A DNA stretch of 64,000 nt, taken from SpSt-398 sp041752235 (GTDB lineage: Bacteria; Bacteroidota; Bacteroidia; Chitinophagales; Chitinophagaceae). Position numbers and translations under genes: made by a program. Below are positions 19,543 through 28,704 of this stretch, piece after piece (the first letter of the stretch is position 1; each line of letters opens with the position of its first letter). The notes beneath the pieces were generated by a model. It worked only from the letters and a program-made list of their open reading frames with translations. It was not told where the DNA came from and ran no database searches. The stretch spans positions 1 through 64,000 of the forward strand of contig JBGSHM010000010.1 in NCBI GenBank assembly GCA_041752235.1, in the 5' to 3' direction.

Positions 19543-20001
19543 ATGCAAACAGAAGAACTCAAATCCTCCCTCACCACCCTCTCTCCTTCCGTCACATTTG
19601 AAGAAGGGGGCGAGTGGTTGAATGTGGTTGTGGAGAATGATGATTGGGCCAGGCTGGCGCCCTTATTAAAAAATACGCCGGAGCTGGGTTTGGATTATTT
19701 GTTTTGTCTGACCTGTGTAGATTGGAAGACCCATTTAACAATGGTGTATCATTTGAGTTCTACCACGCACAGACATTCAATAGTGGTGAAAATAAAATTG
19801 GACAGGAATCAACCTGAGACAGAAACCGTTTGCCAAATCTGGCGTACGGCTGAGTTTCATGAAAGAGAGGTATATGAAATGTTTGGGGTGAATTTTCGCA
19901 ACCACCCTGATCTCCGCCTCCTGATACTTCCGGAAGGTTGGGAGGGAAAGAACCCGATGCGGAAGGATTATGAAGATCCGGTGAATATGATCAAACTCTA
20001 A
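19543..20001 (+). CDS. nuoC: NADH-quinone oxidoreductase subunit C
   Basis: NuoC (152 residues) is the 30-kDa subunit of the Q-module. Its signature is WRTAEFHEREVYEMFGVNF followed by HPDLRLLILPEGWEG and P-x-RKDY near the end. It is separate from NuoD here, unlike the fused NuoCD of enterobacteria. It is preceded by the heptad repeat spacer and needs its own translation initiation at 19543. No strong Shine-Dalgarno is visible, as is usual in this phylum. Confidence 0.94.
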   Translation: MQTEELKSSLTTLSPSVTFEEGGEWLNVVVENDDWARLAPLLKNTPELGLDYLFCLTCVDWKTHLTMVYHLSSTTHRHSIVVKIKLDRNQPETETVCQIWRTAEFHEREVYEMFGVNFRNHPDLRLLILPEGWEGKNPMRKDYEDPVNMIKL

Positions 20002-20004
20002 TGA

Positions 20005-20040
20005 AAGCTATTAGCTGTTCGCTCTTTGCCAATAGCTACT
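20005..20040. repeat. AGCTATT hairpin in the nuoC-nuoD spacer
   Basis: AGCTATT near 20007 pairs with AATAGCT near 20031 around an 18-base loop. It is a shorter member of the AGCTATTAGC hairpin family and lies a few bases after the nuoC stop. Confidence 0.55.
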
Positions 20041-20056
20041 TGTAATATGGAAAAGG

Positions 20057-21190
20057 ATGTACACTGAAAAGACCATACAAAACGCCCCTGGTGATCTCGA
20101 AGGTAACAATCTTGTGATCAATATGGGCCCCCAACACCCAGCCACACACGGCGTATTGCGTCTGGTGATTCATGTCAATGGGGAAACGATTCAAAAAGTA
20201 GAACCACACCTGGGGTATATCCATCGCTCCATTGAGAAAATGAGCGAAAGCCTGACCTACCGGCAATTCATTTATGTGACCAGCCGGATGGACTACCTCT
20301 CCTCCCATATAAATAACCATGCCTGTGCCCTGACCGTGGAGAAGGGATTACAGATCGAAGTGCCTGCCCGGGCTCAATATATCCGGGTGATCATGGATGA
20401 ACTGACCCGTATCGCCTCCCATGTACTTTGGTGGGGAGCCATGGCCATGGATGTGGGTGCCTTAACCCCCTTCTTTCTGGCTTTCCGGGAAAGAGAAATG
20501 ATCAACGATATAATGGAAGAAACCTGTGGCGCCCGGTTGACCATGAACTATATGGTACCAGGCGGGGTGATGTATGATATCCATCCTAATTTTCAACAGA
20601 AAGTAAAGGAATTTCTGAAACACTTCTATTCCCGTATAGACGAATACGATCAACTGGTCACGGGTAATATCATCTTCCAGAACCGCATGAAAGGAATTGG
20701 GTATATCTCTAAGGAGGATGCGATTTCCTATGGTTGCTCAGGCCCAACTGCCCGTGGCAGTGGCGTTTCCTGTGATATCCGGAAGCTTTATCCGTATGAA
20801 ATATATGATAAGGTGGATTTCAAAGAGGAGATCGAAACAGCCGGTGATAGTTTTGCCCGTTATCTGGTTCGTCTCCGTGAATTACGCCAGTCGATGTCCA
20901 TTGTTGAACAATTGATCGATCAGATACCCGAGGGAGATTTTCAGGCAAAGACAAAAGCCGTGTTGAAACTTCCCAAAGGAGAATTTTATACACGAGTGGA
21001 AACGGCCCGTGGAGAATTGGGCGTCTATATTGTGAGTGAGGGCGGAACCACTCCTTACCGGATCAAGTACCGCTCCCCCGGTTATTCCAACCTTTCTGCG
21101 CTTGACCATATGGCAAGAGGCGCTAAGATCGGAGACCTGGTGGCGATGATGGGAACCTTGGATCTGGTAATACCGGATATTGACAGATAA
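20057..21190 (+). CDS. nuoD: NADH-quinone oxidoreductase subunit D
   Basis: NuoD (377 residues) is the 49-kDa subunit that forms the quinone site with NuoB. Recognisable segments are NMGPQHPATHGVLRL with the quinone-site His, HLGYIHRSIEK, RFGPTARGS-like SGPTARGSGVSCDIRK, and the terminal GTLDLVIPDIDR. A purine-rich GGAAAAGG precedes the ATG. It is the last gene before the point where nuoEFG stand in 14-subunit operons. Confidence 0.95.
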   Translation: MYTEKTIQNAPGDLEGNNLVINMGPQHPATHGVLRLVIHVNGETIQKVEPHLGYIHRSIEKMSESLTYRQFIYVTSRMDYLSSHINNHACALTVEKGLQIEVPARAQYIRVIMDELTRIASHVLWWGAMAMDVGALTPFFLAFREREMINDIMEETCGARLTMNYMVPGGVMYDIHPNFQQKVKEFLKHFYSRIDEYDQLVTGNIIFQNRMKGIGYISKEDAISYGCSGPTARGSGVSCDIRKLYPYEIYDKVDFKEEIETAGDSFARYLVRLRELRQSMSIVEQLIDQIPEGDFQAKTKAVLKLPKGEFYTRVETARGELGVYIVSEGGTTPYRIKYRSPGYSNLSALDHMARGAKIGDLVAMMGTLDLVIPDIDR

Positions 21191-21195
21191 GTGAA

Positions 21196-21281
21196 ATTAT
21201 TGATTATGAATTCACTCATTGGTGTTATTCGTGAAACGGTTGTTTTGATGACCAGTAATTAATAATTAATAATAAATAATT
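21196..21281. repeat. AT-rich repeat pair in the nuoD-nuoH spacer
   Basis: The 124-base spacer contains TTATTGATTATGAATT (about 21197-21212) and CAGTAATTAATAATTAATAAT (21253 onward). The latter shares its first 14 bases with the gyrB upstream tract at 1693. No coding remnant of nuoE, nuoF or nuoG can be read here. Confidence 0.65.
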
Positions 21282-21314
21282 CGTGTAGAGTTAAAAAACG
21301 CCTCAAGTAGTAAG

Positions 21315-22391
21315 ATGCCAACATTAGAAAGCATATCCCAGAACGTACACGACTGGCTCTATCTCCAGTTTCACCCCACCCTGGCCCTGGTCATTGAATT
21401 TGCCATCATCGGGGTGTTGATCATTGCCCTTTTCTCCATGTTGGGTTTGGTATTGATCATGATGGAAAGAAAAGTATCAGCCTGGATGCAACTGCGTCTC
21501 GGTCCAAACCGGGTAGGCCCTAAAGGAATGTTTCAAACGGTAGCCGATACCCTCAAACTCATAGTCAAGGAAGGGATGACCCCGGCTAGTGTGGACAAGC
21601 TGCTTTTCAACCTGGCTCCTTTTATCGTTATGATCGTAGCCATGGTGATCATGGCGCCACTGGCTTTTTCCAAAGGGTTTCAGATCTGGGATATCAATAT
21701 TGGAATCTTCTTTATAACCGCTGTATCATCGCTTTCCGTCATCGGTATCCTGATGGCCGGCTGGTCAAGCAATAATAAATATTCACTCCTGGGTGCCATG
21801 CGCAGTGGCGCACAGATCGTGAGTTACGAATTATCCGCTGGTTTCGCCATCCTGGTGATCGTGATCCTGACAGGTGACCTGCGTATCAGCGAGATCGTGA
21901 ATGCACAAGCCAATGGATGGTGGATCTTTAAAGGACATATACCGGTATGGATCGCGTTTGTGATCTTTATGATCGCGGTGACTGCGGAAACCAACCGTGC
22001 ACCGTTTGACCTCGCGGAAGCAGAATCTGAATTGACCGGTGGTTTTCACACCGAATATTCAGGAATGAAATTCGCGCTTTTCTTCCTGGCTGAATATGTC
22101 AGCATCTTTGTGGTTTGTGCCGTTGGAGCTACGCTCTTTCTGGGTGGTTGGATGCCCCTTCATTTTGGCACCAACACGACCTTTAATGTGATCATGGATT
22201 ATATACCCGGGATCGTTTGGTTTTTTGGCAAAACCTTCTTCCTCATCTTCGTGATCATGTGGTTCCGCTGGACCTTTCCCCGTATGCGGATTGACCAGTT
22301 GCTGAACCTGGAATGGAAATACCTGCTGCCGATCAGCATGTTCAACCTGCTCTTAGTCACCCTAATCTCGATCCTGCAATGGCATTTTTAA
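21315..22391 (+). CDS. nuoH: NADH-quinone oxidoreductase subunit H
   Basis: NuoH (358 residues, eight or nine membrane helices) connects the Q-module to the proton-pumping arm. Signatures are MMERKVSAWMQLRLGPNRVGP and the acidic quinone-channel segment TAETNRAPFDLAEAESELTGGF. The length is typical of Bacteroidota. The 3' end overlaps the nuoI start by 13 bases. Confidence 0.95.
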   Translation: MPTLESISQNVHDWLYLQFHPTLALVIEFAIIGVLIIALFSMLGLVLIMMERKVSAWMQLRLGPNRVGPKGMFQTVADTLKLIVKEGMTPASVDKLLFNLAPFIVMIVAMVIMAPLAFSKGFQIWDINIGIFFITAVSSLSVIGILMAGWSSNNKYSLLGAMRSGAQIVSYELSAGFAILVIVILTGDLRISEIVNAQANGWWIFKGHIPVWIAFVIFMIAVTAETNRAPFDLAEAESELTGGFHTEYSGMKFALFFLAEYVSIFVVCAVGATLFLGGWMPLHFGTNTTFNVIMDYIPGIVWFFGKTFFLIFVIMWFRWTFPRMRIDQLLNLEWKYLLPISMFNLLLVTLISILQWHF

Positions 22392-22861
22392 TAAAATATA
22401 TTAAAGAAGTAGCGTCCGCCGTTGGCTCCCTCTGGGCGGGCATGAGGCTGACCGGTAAATATGCCCTGCGGCATGGGAAAGAAAAACTGACCCAGCAATA
22501 CCCCGATAACCGGGTGGAACTTGTTTTGCCTGAACGTTTCCGGGGCGAAGTGGTCATGACCCATGATACCAATAACGAACACGCCTGCACCGGTTGTACC
22601 GCTTGCGAACTGGCCTGTCCCAATGGCACCATCAAGATCATTACCAAATTCGATCTAAGCCCCGAAGGAAAAAAGAAAAAGGCCCTCGATACCTTTATCT
22701 ACCACCTCGAGCTTTGCACCATGTGTAATCTCTGTATCGAAGCCTGCCCGACGGATGCGATCAAGATGGCCCAGACTTTTGAACACAGTGTATTTGACAG
22801 AAATAAATTGACCAAGAAATTGAACCTGCCCGGATCGAAGATCAGGGAGGGAGTGGAGTGA
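22379..22861 (+). CDS. nuoI: NADH-quinone oxidoreductase subunit I (two 4Fe-4S clusters)
   Basis: NuoI (160 residues) holds clusters N6a and N6b, bound by C70-C73-C76 with C123 and C113-C116-C119 with C80 (CTGCTACELACP and CTMCNLCIEACP). The ATG at 22379 inside the nuoH 3' end gives the family N-terminus MAFLIKYIKE. The frame is open further upstream (22313), but that part is the nuoH shadow. In complexes lacking NuoEFG this subunit is near the electron entry point. The TGA stop falls in a GTGAGGG heptad. Confidence 0.95.
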   Translation: MAFLIKYIKEVASAVGSLWAGMRLTGKYALRHGKEKLTQQYPDNRVELVLPERFRGEVVMTHDTNNEHACTGCTACELACPNGTIKIITKFDLSPEGKKKKALDTFIYHLELCTMCNLCIEACPTDAIKMAQTFEHSVFDRNKLTKKLNLPGSKIREGVE

Positions 22862-22863
22862 GG

Positions 22864-22923
22864 GGCGTGAGACGTGAGACGTGAGACGTGAATAGTGAAT
22901 GGTGAATAGTGAATGGTGAATAT
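22864..22923. repeat. GTGAGAC/GTGAATA heptads
   Basis: Three GTGAGAC units are followed by alternating GTGAATA and GTGAATG units. These occupy the first part of the 156-base nuoI-nuoJ spacer. They are the same family as the array at 19359. Confidence 0.8.
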
Positions 22924-22950
22924 TATTGTAATAATAAAAAACTTGTATTA

Positions 22951-22998
22951 AAGCTAATAGCTGATAACTAATAGCTAATAGCTATTAGCTATCAGCTT
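22951..22998. repeat. AGCTATTAGC-family hairpin before nuoJ
   Basis: AGCTGATA (22959-22966) pairs with TATCAGCT (22990-22997). Inside it GCTAATAG|CTATTAGC forms a second perfect palindrome. The element ends 20 bases before the nuoJ start. Confidence 0.75.
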
Positions 22999-23017
22999 CC
23001 CTTCAAAAGCCAACTCA

Positions 23018-23533
23018 ATGACAGCTTCGCAAATCATATTCTACCTTATTTCCGCCTTTATACTTGGTTCGGGTCTGTTGGCCATGACCACGCGGAAAAT
23101 ATTTCGTTCGGCGATCTGGTTGCTTTTTAGTTTGATCGGAGTAGCCGCTTTATATTTTTGGCTGGAGGTGGAATTCATTGCGGCCGTTCAGATCGTGGTA
23201 TATGTGGGTGGAATCGTAGTGTTGATCATTTTCTCCATTTTCCTTACCCAGCAATCCGGTGTATTGATGGCCAAAGCGCCCCGGATGCGGGTCATCTTCT
23301 CCACCTTGTCGGTGGTATTTGGTTTTGCGCTTACTTACCTTTTGATATACAAGAACAGCTTCCCGGGTTCTGGTCGTCCATTTGAATGGTCCATGCAGAA
23401 GATCGGGACCCAAATGCTGAATACCGGCCCACAGGGGTATGCCCTCCCATTTGAAGTGGTGAGCATGCTCCTGCTGGCGGCCATGATCGGGTGTATTGTC
23501 ATTGCCCTCAAATCAAAACCTGAACAAAAATGA
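23018..23533 (+). CDS. nuoJ: NADH-quinone oxidoreductase subunit J
   Basis: NuoJ (171 residues) is a membrane-arm subunit with five predicted helices. FIAAVQIVVYVGGIVVLIIFSIFL contains the conserved pi-bulge helix near residue 60. It overlaps nuoK by four bases (ATGA), a clear sign of coupling. It is separated from nuoI by a repeat-rich spacer. Confidence 0.92.
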   Translation: MTASQIIFYLISAFILGSGLLAMTTRKIFRSAIWLLFSLIGVAALYFWLEVEFIAAVQIVVYVGGIVVLIIFSIFLTQQSGVLMAKAPRMRVIFSTLSVVFGFALTYLLIYKNSFPGSGRPFEWSMQKIGTQMLNTGPQGYALPFEVVSMLLLAAMIGCIVIALKSKPEQK

Positions 23534-23844
23534 ACGAGATACCGGTAAGCCATATACTCTTTGTCAGTACCGCTCTCTTCTTTATAGGGACGTATGGGCT
23601 GTTTACCCGCCGCAACATGATCACCATGCTGATGGCGGTGGAGCTGATCCTGAACAGTGTGAACATCAATTTTGTGGTGTTCAATAAGTACCTGTATCCC
23701 GAGCAATTGGACGGATTGTTCTTTACCATCATTATCATTACGATCGCTGCTGCCGAAGCCGCTGTGGCGATCGCCATCATTATCAATCTATACCGCAGCC
23801 ACAAATCGATCGATGTGGAAGAAGCGACTGAAATGAAATACTAA
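23530..23844 (+). CDS. nuoK: NADH-quinone oxidoreductase subunit K
   Basis: NuoK (104 residues) has three membrane helices. It shows MLMAVELILNSVNINFV with the conserved membrane Glu used in proton transfer, and EAAVAIAIIINLYR with the second conserved Glu. It overlaps nuoJ (ATGA) and is followed after one base by nuoL. Confidence 0.94.
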   Translation: MNEIPVSHILFVSTALFFIGTYGLFTRRNMITMLMAVELILNSVNINFVVFNKYLYPEQLDGLFFTIIIITIAAAEAAVAIAIIINLYRSHKSIDVEEATEMKY

Positions 23845-23845
23845 A

Positions 23846-25768
23846 ATGAACTACGCATCCTATATAGCCTTGATCCCCCTGCTGCCCCTGGTCAGTTTTC
23901 TGGTGCTGGGTATTGGTGGCCGGGGACGGTTCAAACAATCTGCCGGATGGATCGCCACCTTCTTATTGGCTGTTTCCGCCGGACTCGCCCTGTTTACCGC
24001 TTACCAGTACTTTCTGGTAGAGGGGAAAATTGATGGGGTCTATCCTACCCTCACGGTCTTGCAGCATGACTGGCTTCGTTTCTCTCCCAGTGTCAGCATC
24101 AATATAGGTATGGTCATTGATCCTCTTTCCGTAATGATGCTGGTGGTCGTTACTATGGTTTCCTTTATGGTACATCTCTTCAGTCTGGGTTATATGCGCG
24201 GAGAGGAAAGATTCAGCACCTACTATGCTTTCCTGGGTCTCTTTACCTTTTCCATGCTTGGTCTCGTTGTTTCTTCCAATATCTTTCAGATCTACATTTT
24301 TTGGGAACTGGTGGGTGTTTCTTCCTACCTGCTCATTGGTTTTTATTATCAGAAACCATCGGCCGTGGCCGCTGCAAAAAAAGCATTTATTGTTACCCGC
24401 TTTGCCGACCTGGGTTTCCTTGTCGGTATCCTGATCCTGGGTTTTAATGGAAACACCCTTGATTTCAATACCCTGATTCAACGATTGACCGATCCGCAAT
24501 CCCCTTACCTGATTGGAATGACCACTTCTTCTTTCCTGGGTATCTCCATGATCAGTTGGGCCTTGGTGCTGGTATTTGTCGGTGGGGCCGGTAAATCCGC
24601 CATGTTCCCGTTGCATATCTGGTTGCCCGATGCCATGGAAGGTCCTACACCAGTATCCGCCCTTATCCACGCCGCTACCATGGTGGTAGCTGGTGTGTTC
24701 CTGGTAGCCAGGATGTTCCCACTCTTTTACGTCAATCACCTGTCCCTTCAGGTAGTAACATGGGTGGGTGCCGCATCAGCCTTATTTGCCGCCTTAATTG
24801 CCTGTACCCAAACAGATATCAAACGGGTACTTGCCTACTCTACCATGTCCCAGATCGGATATATGATGTTTGCCCTGGGTGTTTCAGGGTATGGCGGTGA
24901 AGCAGGATTGGGTTATACCGGATCGCTCTTCCATCTCTTTACACATGCGTTCTTTAAATCACTCTTGTTCCTCGGTGCAGGCGCTATCATTCACATGGTG
25001 CATAGCAACGAAATGAAAGACATGGGTGGTTTGCGCAAATACATGCCCATCACCCATATTACTTTTCTGGTGGCTTGTCTTGCCATTGCCGGAGTACCTC
25101 CCTTTGCCGGTTTCTTTAGTAAAGAAGAGATCCTGCTGGCCGCCTATGAACATAACCCGGCAGTTTATTATCTCGGGCTGATCACCTCTGGTATCACCGC
25201 ATTCTATATGTTCCGGCTTTACTTTAATATTTTTTGGAACAAACCCACCGAAGTTCATGCACATGGTGAAGGCACCCTGAGTATGAAAATTCCGTTGATC
25301 GTTCTGGCCCTGGCCACGATCAGTGTGGGCTTTCTTCCTTTCTCCCAATACCTCTCCTCCGACAACCGGGGATTTGAAAGCCATCTGCACCTTGGTTTCT
25401 CGGTAGCGCCCGTATTAATCGGACTGGCAGGTATCGGACTTGCTTTTCTTTTTTATTTTAAACAAAATGACCGTGCAGCGAAGGTCTCCGGTAGCCTGGG
25501 CGCTTTGTACAAAGCAGCCTATCATAAGTTTTATATTGACGAGATCTATCTCTTTGTCACTAAAAAAATATTATTCAACCTGGTCGGCCGTCCCGCCGCC
25601 TGGATCGATCGGAATATCATTGACGGATTAATGAATGGCATCGCCGTTACCACTGCTGAATTGTCCAATGCCATCAAAGGCATTCAATCAGGACGGGTAC
25701 AGCAATATGCGCTTTACTTCTTTGGTGGGGTATTAGCGCTGGCCGTGCTTTTCATTTTTTTCTGGTAA
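23846..25768 (+). CDS. nuoL: NADH-quinone oxidoreductase subunit L
   Basis: NuoL (640 residues) is the distal antiporter-like proton pump of complex I. It carries FWELVGVSSYLLIGFYY with the channel Glu, GAGKSAMFPLHIWLPDAMEGPTPVSALIHAATMV-type text with the channel Lys and His, and HAFFKSLLFL. A C-terminal amphipathic region (KKILFNLVGRPAAWIDRNIID) corresponds to the lateral helix and last membrane helix. Confidence 0.96.
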   Translation: MNYASYIALIPLLPLVSFLVLGIGGRGRFKQSAGWIATFLLAVSAGLALFTAYQYFLVEGKIDGVYPTLTVLQHDWLRFSPSVSINIGMVIDPLSVMMLVVVTMVSFMVHLFSLGYMRGEERFSTYYAFLGLFTFSMLGLVVSSNIFQIYIFWELVGVSSYLLIGFYYQKPSAVAAAKKAFIVTRFADLGFLVGILILGFNGNTLDFNTLIQRLTDPQSPYLIGMTTSSFLGISMISWALVLVFVGGAGKSAMFPLHIWLPDAMEGPTPVSALIHAATMVVAGVFLVARMFPLFYVNHLSLQVVTWVGAASALFAALIACTQTDIKRVLAYSTMSQIGYMMFALGVSGYGGEAGLGYTGSLFHLFTHAFFKSLLFLGAGAIIHMVHSNEMKDMGGLRKYMPITHITFLVACLAIAGVPPFAGFFSKEEILLAAYEHNPAVYYLGLITSGITAFYMFRLYFNIFWNKPTEVHAHGEGTLSMKIPLIVLALATISVGFLPFSQYLSSDNRGFESHLHLGFSVAPVLIGLAGIGLAFLFYFKQNDRAAKVSGSLGALYKAAYHKFYIDEIYLFVTKKILFNLVGRPAAWIDRNIIDGLMNGIAVTTAELSNAIKGIQSGRVQQYALYFFGGVLALAVLFIFFW

Positions 25769-25785
25769 AAAATAGTTGAACCAAC

Positions 25786-27279
25786 ATGAACCTATTACTC
25801 TTACTCCTCGTTCCCCTCGCTACGCTGCTGGCACTTTTGCCGGTGCGCGGATTGAAGCAGGTCAGAGCCGTTTCCCTGGCAGGTACCACCGCTCAGTTGG
25901 GCATCTCGCTGTACCTGCTCTGGAAATACCTGCAGGTGCGGACACCCGGAGCAGAGAACATGTATTTTCAACAACGATACTCCTGGTTTGGCCCCTTACA
26001 GATCGATTTCCATATTGGTGTGGATGGCATATCCGTGGGTATGATCCTGTTGACCGCCATTGTGGTCATGGCCGGCGTACTGGTATCCTGGAAACAGGAA
26101 AAATGGAATAAAGAATTCTTCTTCCTCCTCATCTTACTAAGCATGGGAGCCTATGGTTTCTTTATTTCCCTTGACCTCTTTACCCTGTTCTTCTTCCTGG
26201 AAGTGGCTGTTATACCCAAGTTCATGTTGATCGGTATCTGGGGCAGTGGTAAAAAAGAATACAGCGCCATGAAACTGGCCCTCATGTTAATGGGTGGATC
26301 CGCTTTGGTGTTTGTTGGTTTGGTAGGCCTTTATTTCAACACCAATATCAATGGCCATCATAGTTTCAGTTTTCTCGAGATCGTGAACCTGAACATTCCG
26401 ATAGCCACGCAACGGATCTTCTTTCCCTTCCTCTTTATTGGCTTTGGGGTATTCACCGCCCTGTTTCCCTTTCATACCTGGGTACCCGATGGTCACTCTT
26501 CTGCGCCAACCGCCGCTTCGATGTTCCTTGCCGGTATTTCCATGAAATTAGGGGGATATGGGTGCTTGCGTGTGGCTACTTTACTGATGCCTGAAGGAGC
26601 TAAAGAATATTCCTGGATCATCATTATTTTATCCACCATTGCTATTATCTATGGCGCATTTGCGACGATGATGCAGAAGGACCTCAAGTATATCAATGCC
26701 TATTCTTCTATCAGTCACGTCGGGTTTGTGTTATTGGGAATCGGGATGCTGACCCGTACGGCACTGGCCGGTGCTGTGATGCAAATGATCTCGCATGGAT
26801 TGATCACCGCCCTCTTCTTTGCCGCTATCGGCATGATCTATGAAAGAACGCATACCCGGGATATGGCCAAGCTTGGCGGATTGCTGAAAGTGATGCCTTT
26901 TATCTCCACCATTTTTGTGCTGGCCGGACTGGCTTCCCTTGGACTACCCGGCTTTAGCGGGTTTGTGGCGGAGATGACGGTATTTATGGGTGCCTGGGAA
27001 AAAACAGATACGCTTTACCGCGTTGCTACCATCCTGGCCTGTGCCTCGATCGTGGTAACGGCTGTTTATATACTTCGGGCTGTTGGCAAAGCTATCATGG
27101 GACCGCTGGAATCTGGCGACCATGCTACGCTGGCAGATGCCCGCTGGAATGAAAAATTGGCTGCAGCCTTATTGATCGCCGGTATCGTGATCATTGGGGT
27201 AGCGCCATTCTGGTTGAATGAATTGATCGGACCGGGAATGGATGTAATGATCCAAAAACTGTCCGTCATACCAAAATAA
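25786..27279 (+). CDS. nuoM: NADH-quinone oxidoreductase subunit M
   Basis: NuoM (497 residues) is the second antiporter-like pump, with about 14 helices. Signatures are FFFLEVAVIPKFMLIGIWG (channel Glu), FPFHTWVPDGHSSAPTAASM and LKYINAYSSISHVGFVLLG (channel Lys and His). The start at 25786 follows nuoL by 17 bases. Confidence 0.95.
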   Translation: MNLLLLLLVPLATLLALLPVRGLKQVRAVSLAGTTAQLGISLYLLWKYLQVRTPGAENMYFQQRYSWFGPLQIDFHIGVDGISVGMILLTAIVVMAGVLVSWKQEKWNKEFFFLLILLSMGAYGFFISLDLFTLFFFLEVAVIPKFMLIGIWGSGKKEYSAMKLALMLMGGSALVFVGLVGLYFNTNINGHHSFSFLEIVNLNIPIATQRIFFPFLFIGFGVFTALFPFHTWVPDGHSSAPTAASMFLAGISMKLGGYGCLRVATLLMPEGAKEYSWIIIILSTIAIIYGAFATMMQKDLKYINAYSSISHVGFVLLGIGMLTRTALAGAVMQMISHGLITALFFAAIGMIYERTHTRDMAKLGGLLKVMPFISTIFVLAGLASLGLPGFSGFVAEMTVFMGAWEKTDTLYRVATILACASIVVTAVYILRAVGKAIMGPLESGDHATLADARWNEKLAAALLIAGIVIIGVAPFWLNELIGPGMDVMIQKLSVIPK

Positions 27280-27291
27280 TTAAGAGCGATC

Positions 27292-28698
27292 ATGTACAAT
27301 GAGTTACTCCTTTTAATGAAACAGGAATGGTTGGTGGCGCTGATCATCTTCCTGCTCCTGTTTATCAAGCTCGGCTCCAGGGAATGGAAACCGGGTGTGT
27401 TATTGAATGTGATCAATGCGTTGCTGGTGATCAACCTGGCTGCCGGCTTTATCTACCCGGGAGAAGGAAACCTGTTTGGCAATATGTTCCGTACCAACCC
27501 GCTGATCACTTTTGAAAAGAACCTGTTGAACCTGGGCACCCTGATCATTTCCCTGCAATCGTACGAATGGCTAAAAACCCATAAACACCTCATAGAATTT
27601 TATCTGTTGCTGCTGTCCACCCTGCTGGGTATGTTCTTTATGCTGTCCAGCAACAACATGTTGATGTTCTACCTGGGACTTGAACTCTCGACCATTCCCC
27701 TTTCGGCACTTGCTAATTTTGACCTGGAGAAAAAGAAGTCCTCTGAAGCCGCTTTTAAGATGATCATTTCTTCTGCTTTTAGTTCAGGACTTCTTCTTTT
27801 TGGTATTTCCCTGACCTATGGTGCTACAGGTACACTAGATTTCGACCTGCTGGCGGGAAGCTTTACCGATGCACCGCTTAGTCTTTATGCATTTGTATTG
27901 ATCATGGCCGGACTGGCCTTTAAGATCTCAGCAGTGCCTTTCCATTTATGGACGGCTGATGTTTACGAAGGCGCCCCGATAGCGGTTACCTCTTATCTCT
28001 CGGTCATTTCCAAAGGAGCCGTTGTTTTTGTGATGGTATCGGTGCTTTATCGTTTATTCTCCGGGATTCCTTATATCCTATATTATACCCTCTTTATACT
28101 TTCGTTAGCCTCCATGGTCATCGGTAACCTGTTTGCCTTGCGCCAACAGAACCTGAAACGATTCCTCGCTTTCTCCTCGATCGCACAGATCGGGTTTATC
28201 CTGATCGGCCTGGCCGGCGATTTTGGTGCCGGAAGAGTATCAGTTATCTATTTTATTTTGATCTATATCTTTTCCAACCTGGGTGCTTTTGCGGTGATCT
28301 CACTCGTGAGCGCGGCTACGGGAAAAGAAAATATCGACGATTACAAAGGTTTCTACAAAACCAACCCCGGATTGAGCTGGGTGCTGGCGATATCGCTGTT
28401 TTCACTAGCGGGTATTCCGCCAACGGCTGGTTTCTTTGGAAAATTCTTTCTGCTTATTTCCGGGGCTGGAACCGGCAACTATGTATGGATCACCATTGCC
28501 GCACTCAATATGGTGGTCTCCCTCTATTATTATCTCAAAGTGATACGGGCCATTTTCATGGATGCCAATGAAAACCCCATTGAAGCGGTACGCACAAGCT
28601 GGTCACCTAAACTCGCCATGGTCTTGTGCCTGGCGGGTATCATTGTAACCGGATTGTACAGCGGTGGCTACCAATATATCTTTTCATTATTGAAATAA
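27292..28698 (+). CDS. nuoN: NADH-quinone oxidoreductase subunit N
   Basis: NuoN (468 residues) is the third antiporter-like subunit. It has YLGLELSTIPLSALANF with the channel Glu, FKISAVPFHLWTADVYEGAP with channel Lys, and LKRFLAFSSIAQIGFILIG. It begins 12 bases after nuoM. With it the membrane arm is complete (H, J, K, L, M, N). Confidence 0.95.
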   Translation: MYNELLLLMKQEWLVALIIFLLLFIKLGSREWKPGVLLNVINALLVINLAAGFIYPGEGNLFGNMFRTNPLITFEKNLLNLGTLIISLQSYEWLKTHKHLIEFYLLLLSTLLGMFFMLSSNNMLMFYLGLELSTIPLSALANFDLEKKKSSEAAFKMIISSAFSSGLLLFGISLTYGATGTLDFDLLAGSFTDAPLSLYAFVLIMAGLAFKISAVPFHLWTADVYEGAPIAVTSYLSVISKGAVVFVMVSVLYRLFSGIPYILYYTLFILSLASMVIGNLFALRQQNLKRFLAFSSIAQIGFILIGLAGDFGAGRVSVIYFILIYIFSNLGAFAVISLVSAATGKENIDDYKGFYKTNPGLSWVLAISLFSLAGIPPTAGFFGKFFLLISGAGTGNYVWITIAALNMVVSLYYYLKVIRAIFMDANENPIEAVRTSWSPKLAMVLCLAGIIVTGLYSGGYQYIFSLLK

Positions 28699-28704
28699 AA
28701 GACC

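Noticed and set aside
22313..22378. N-terminal extension of nuoI
   Set aside because: These codons are the nuoH 3' end in another frame. The ATG at 22379 gives the normal NuoI N-terminus.
23963..24739. 258-codon open frame on the minus strand
   Set aside because: It is antisense to nuoL. His-, Gln- and Gly-rich composition is what the complement of a hydrophobic membrane protein gives.
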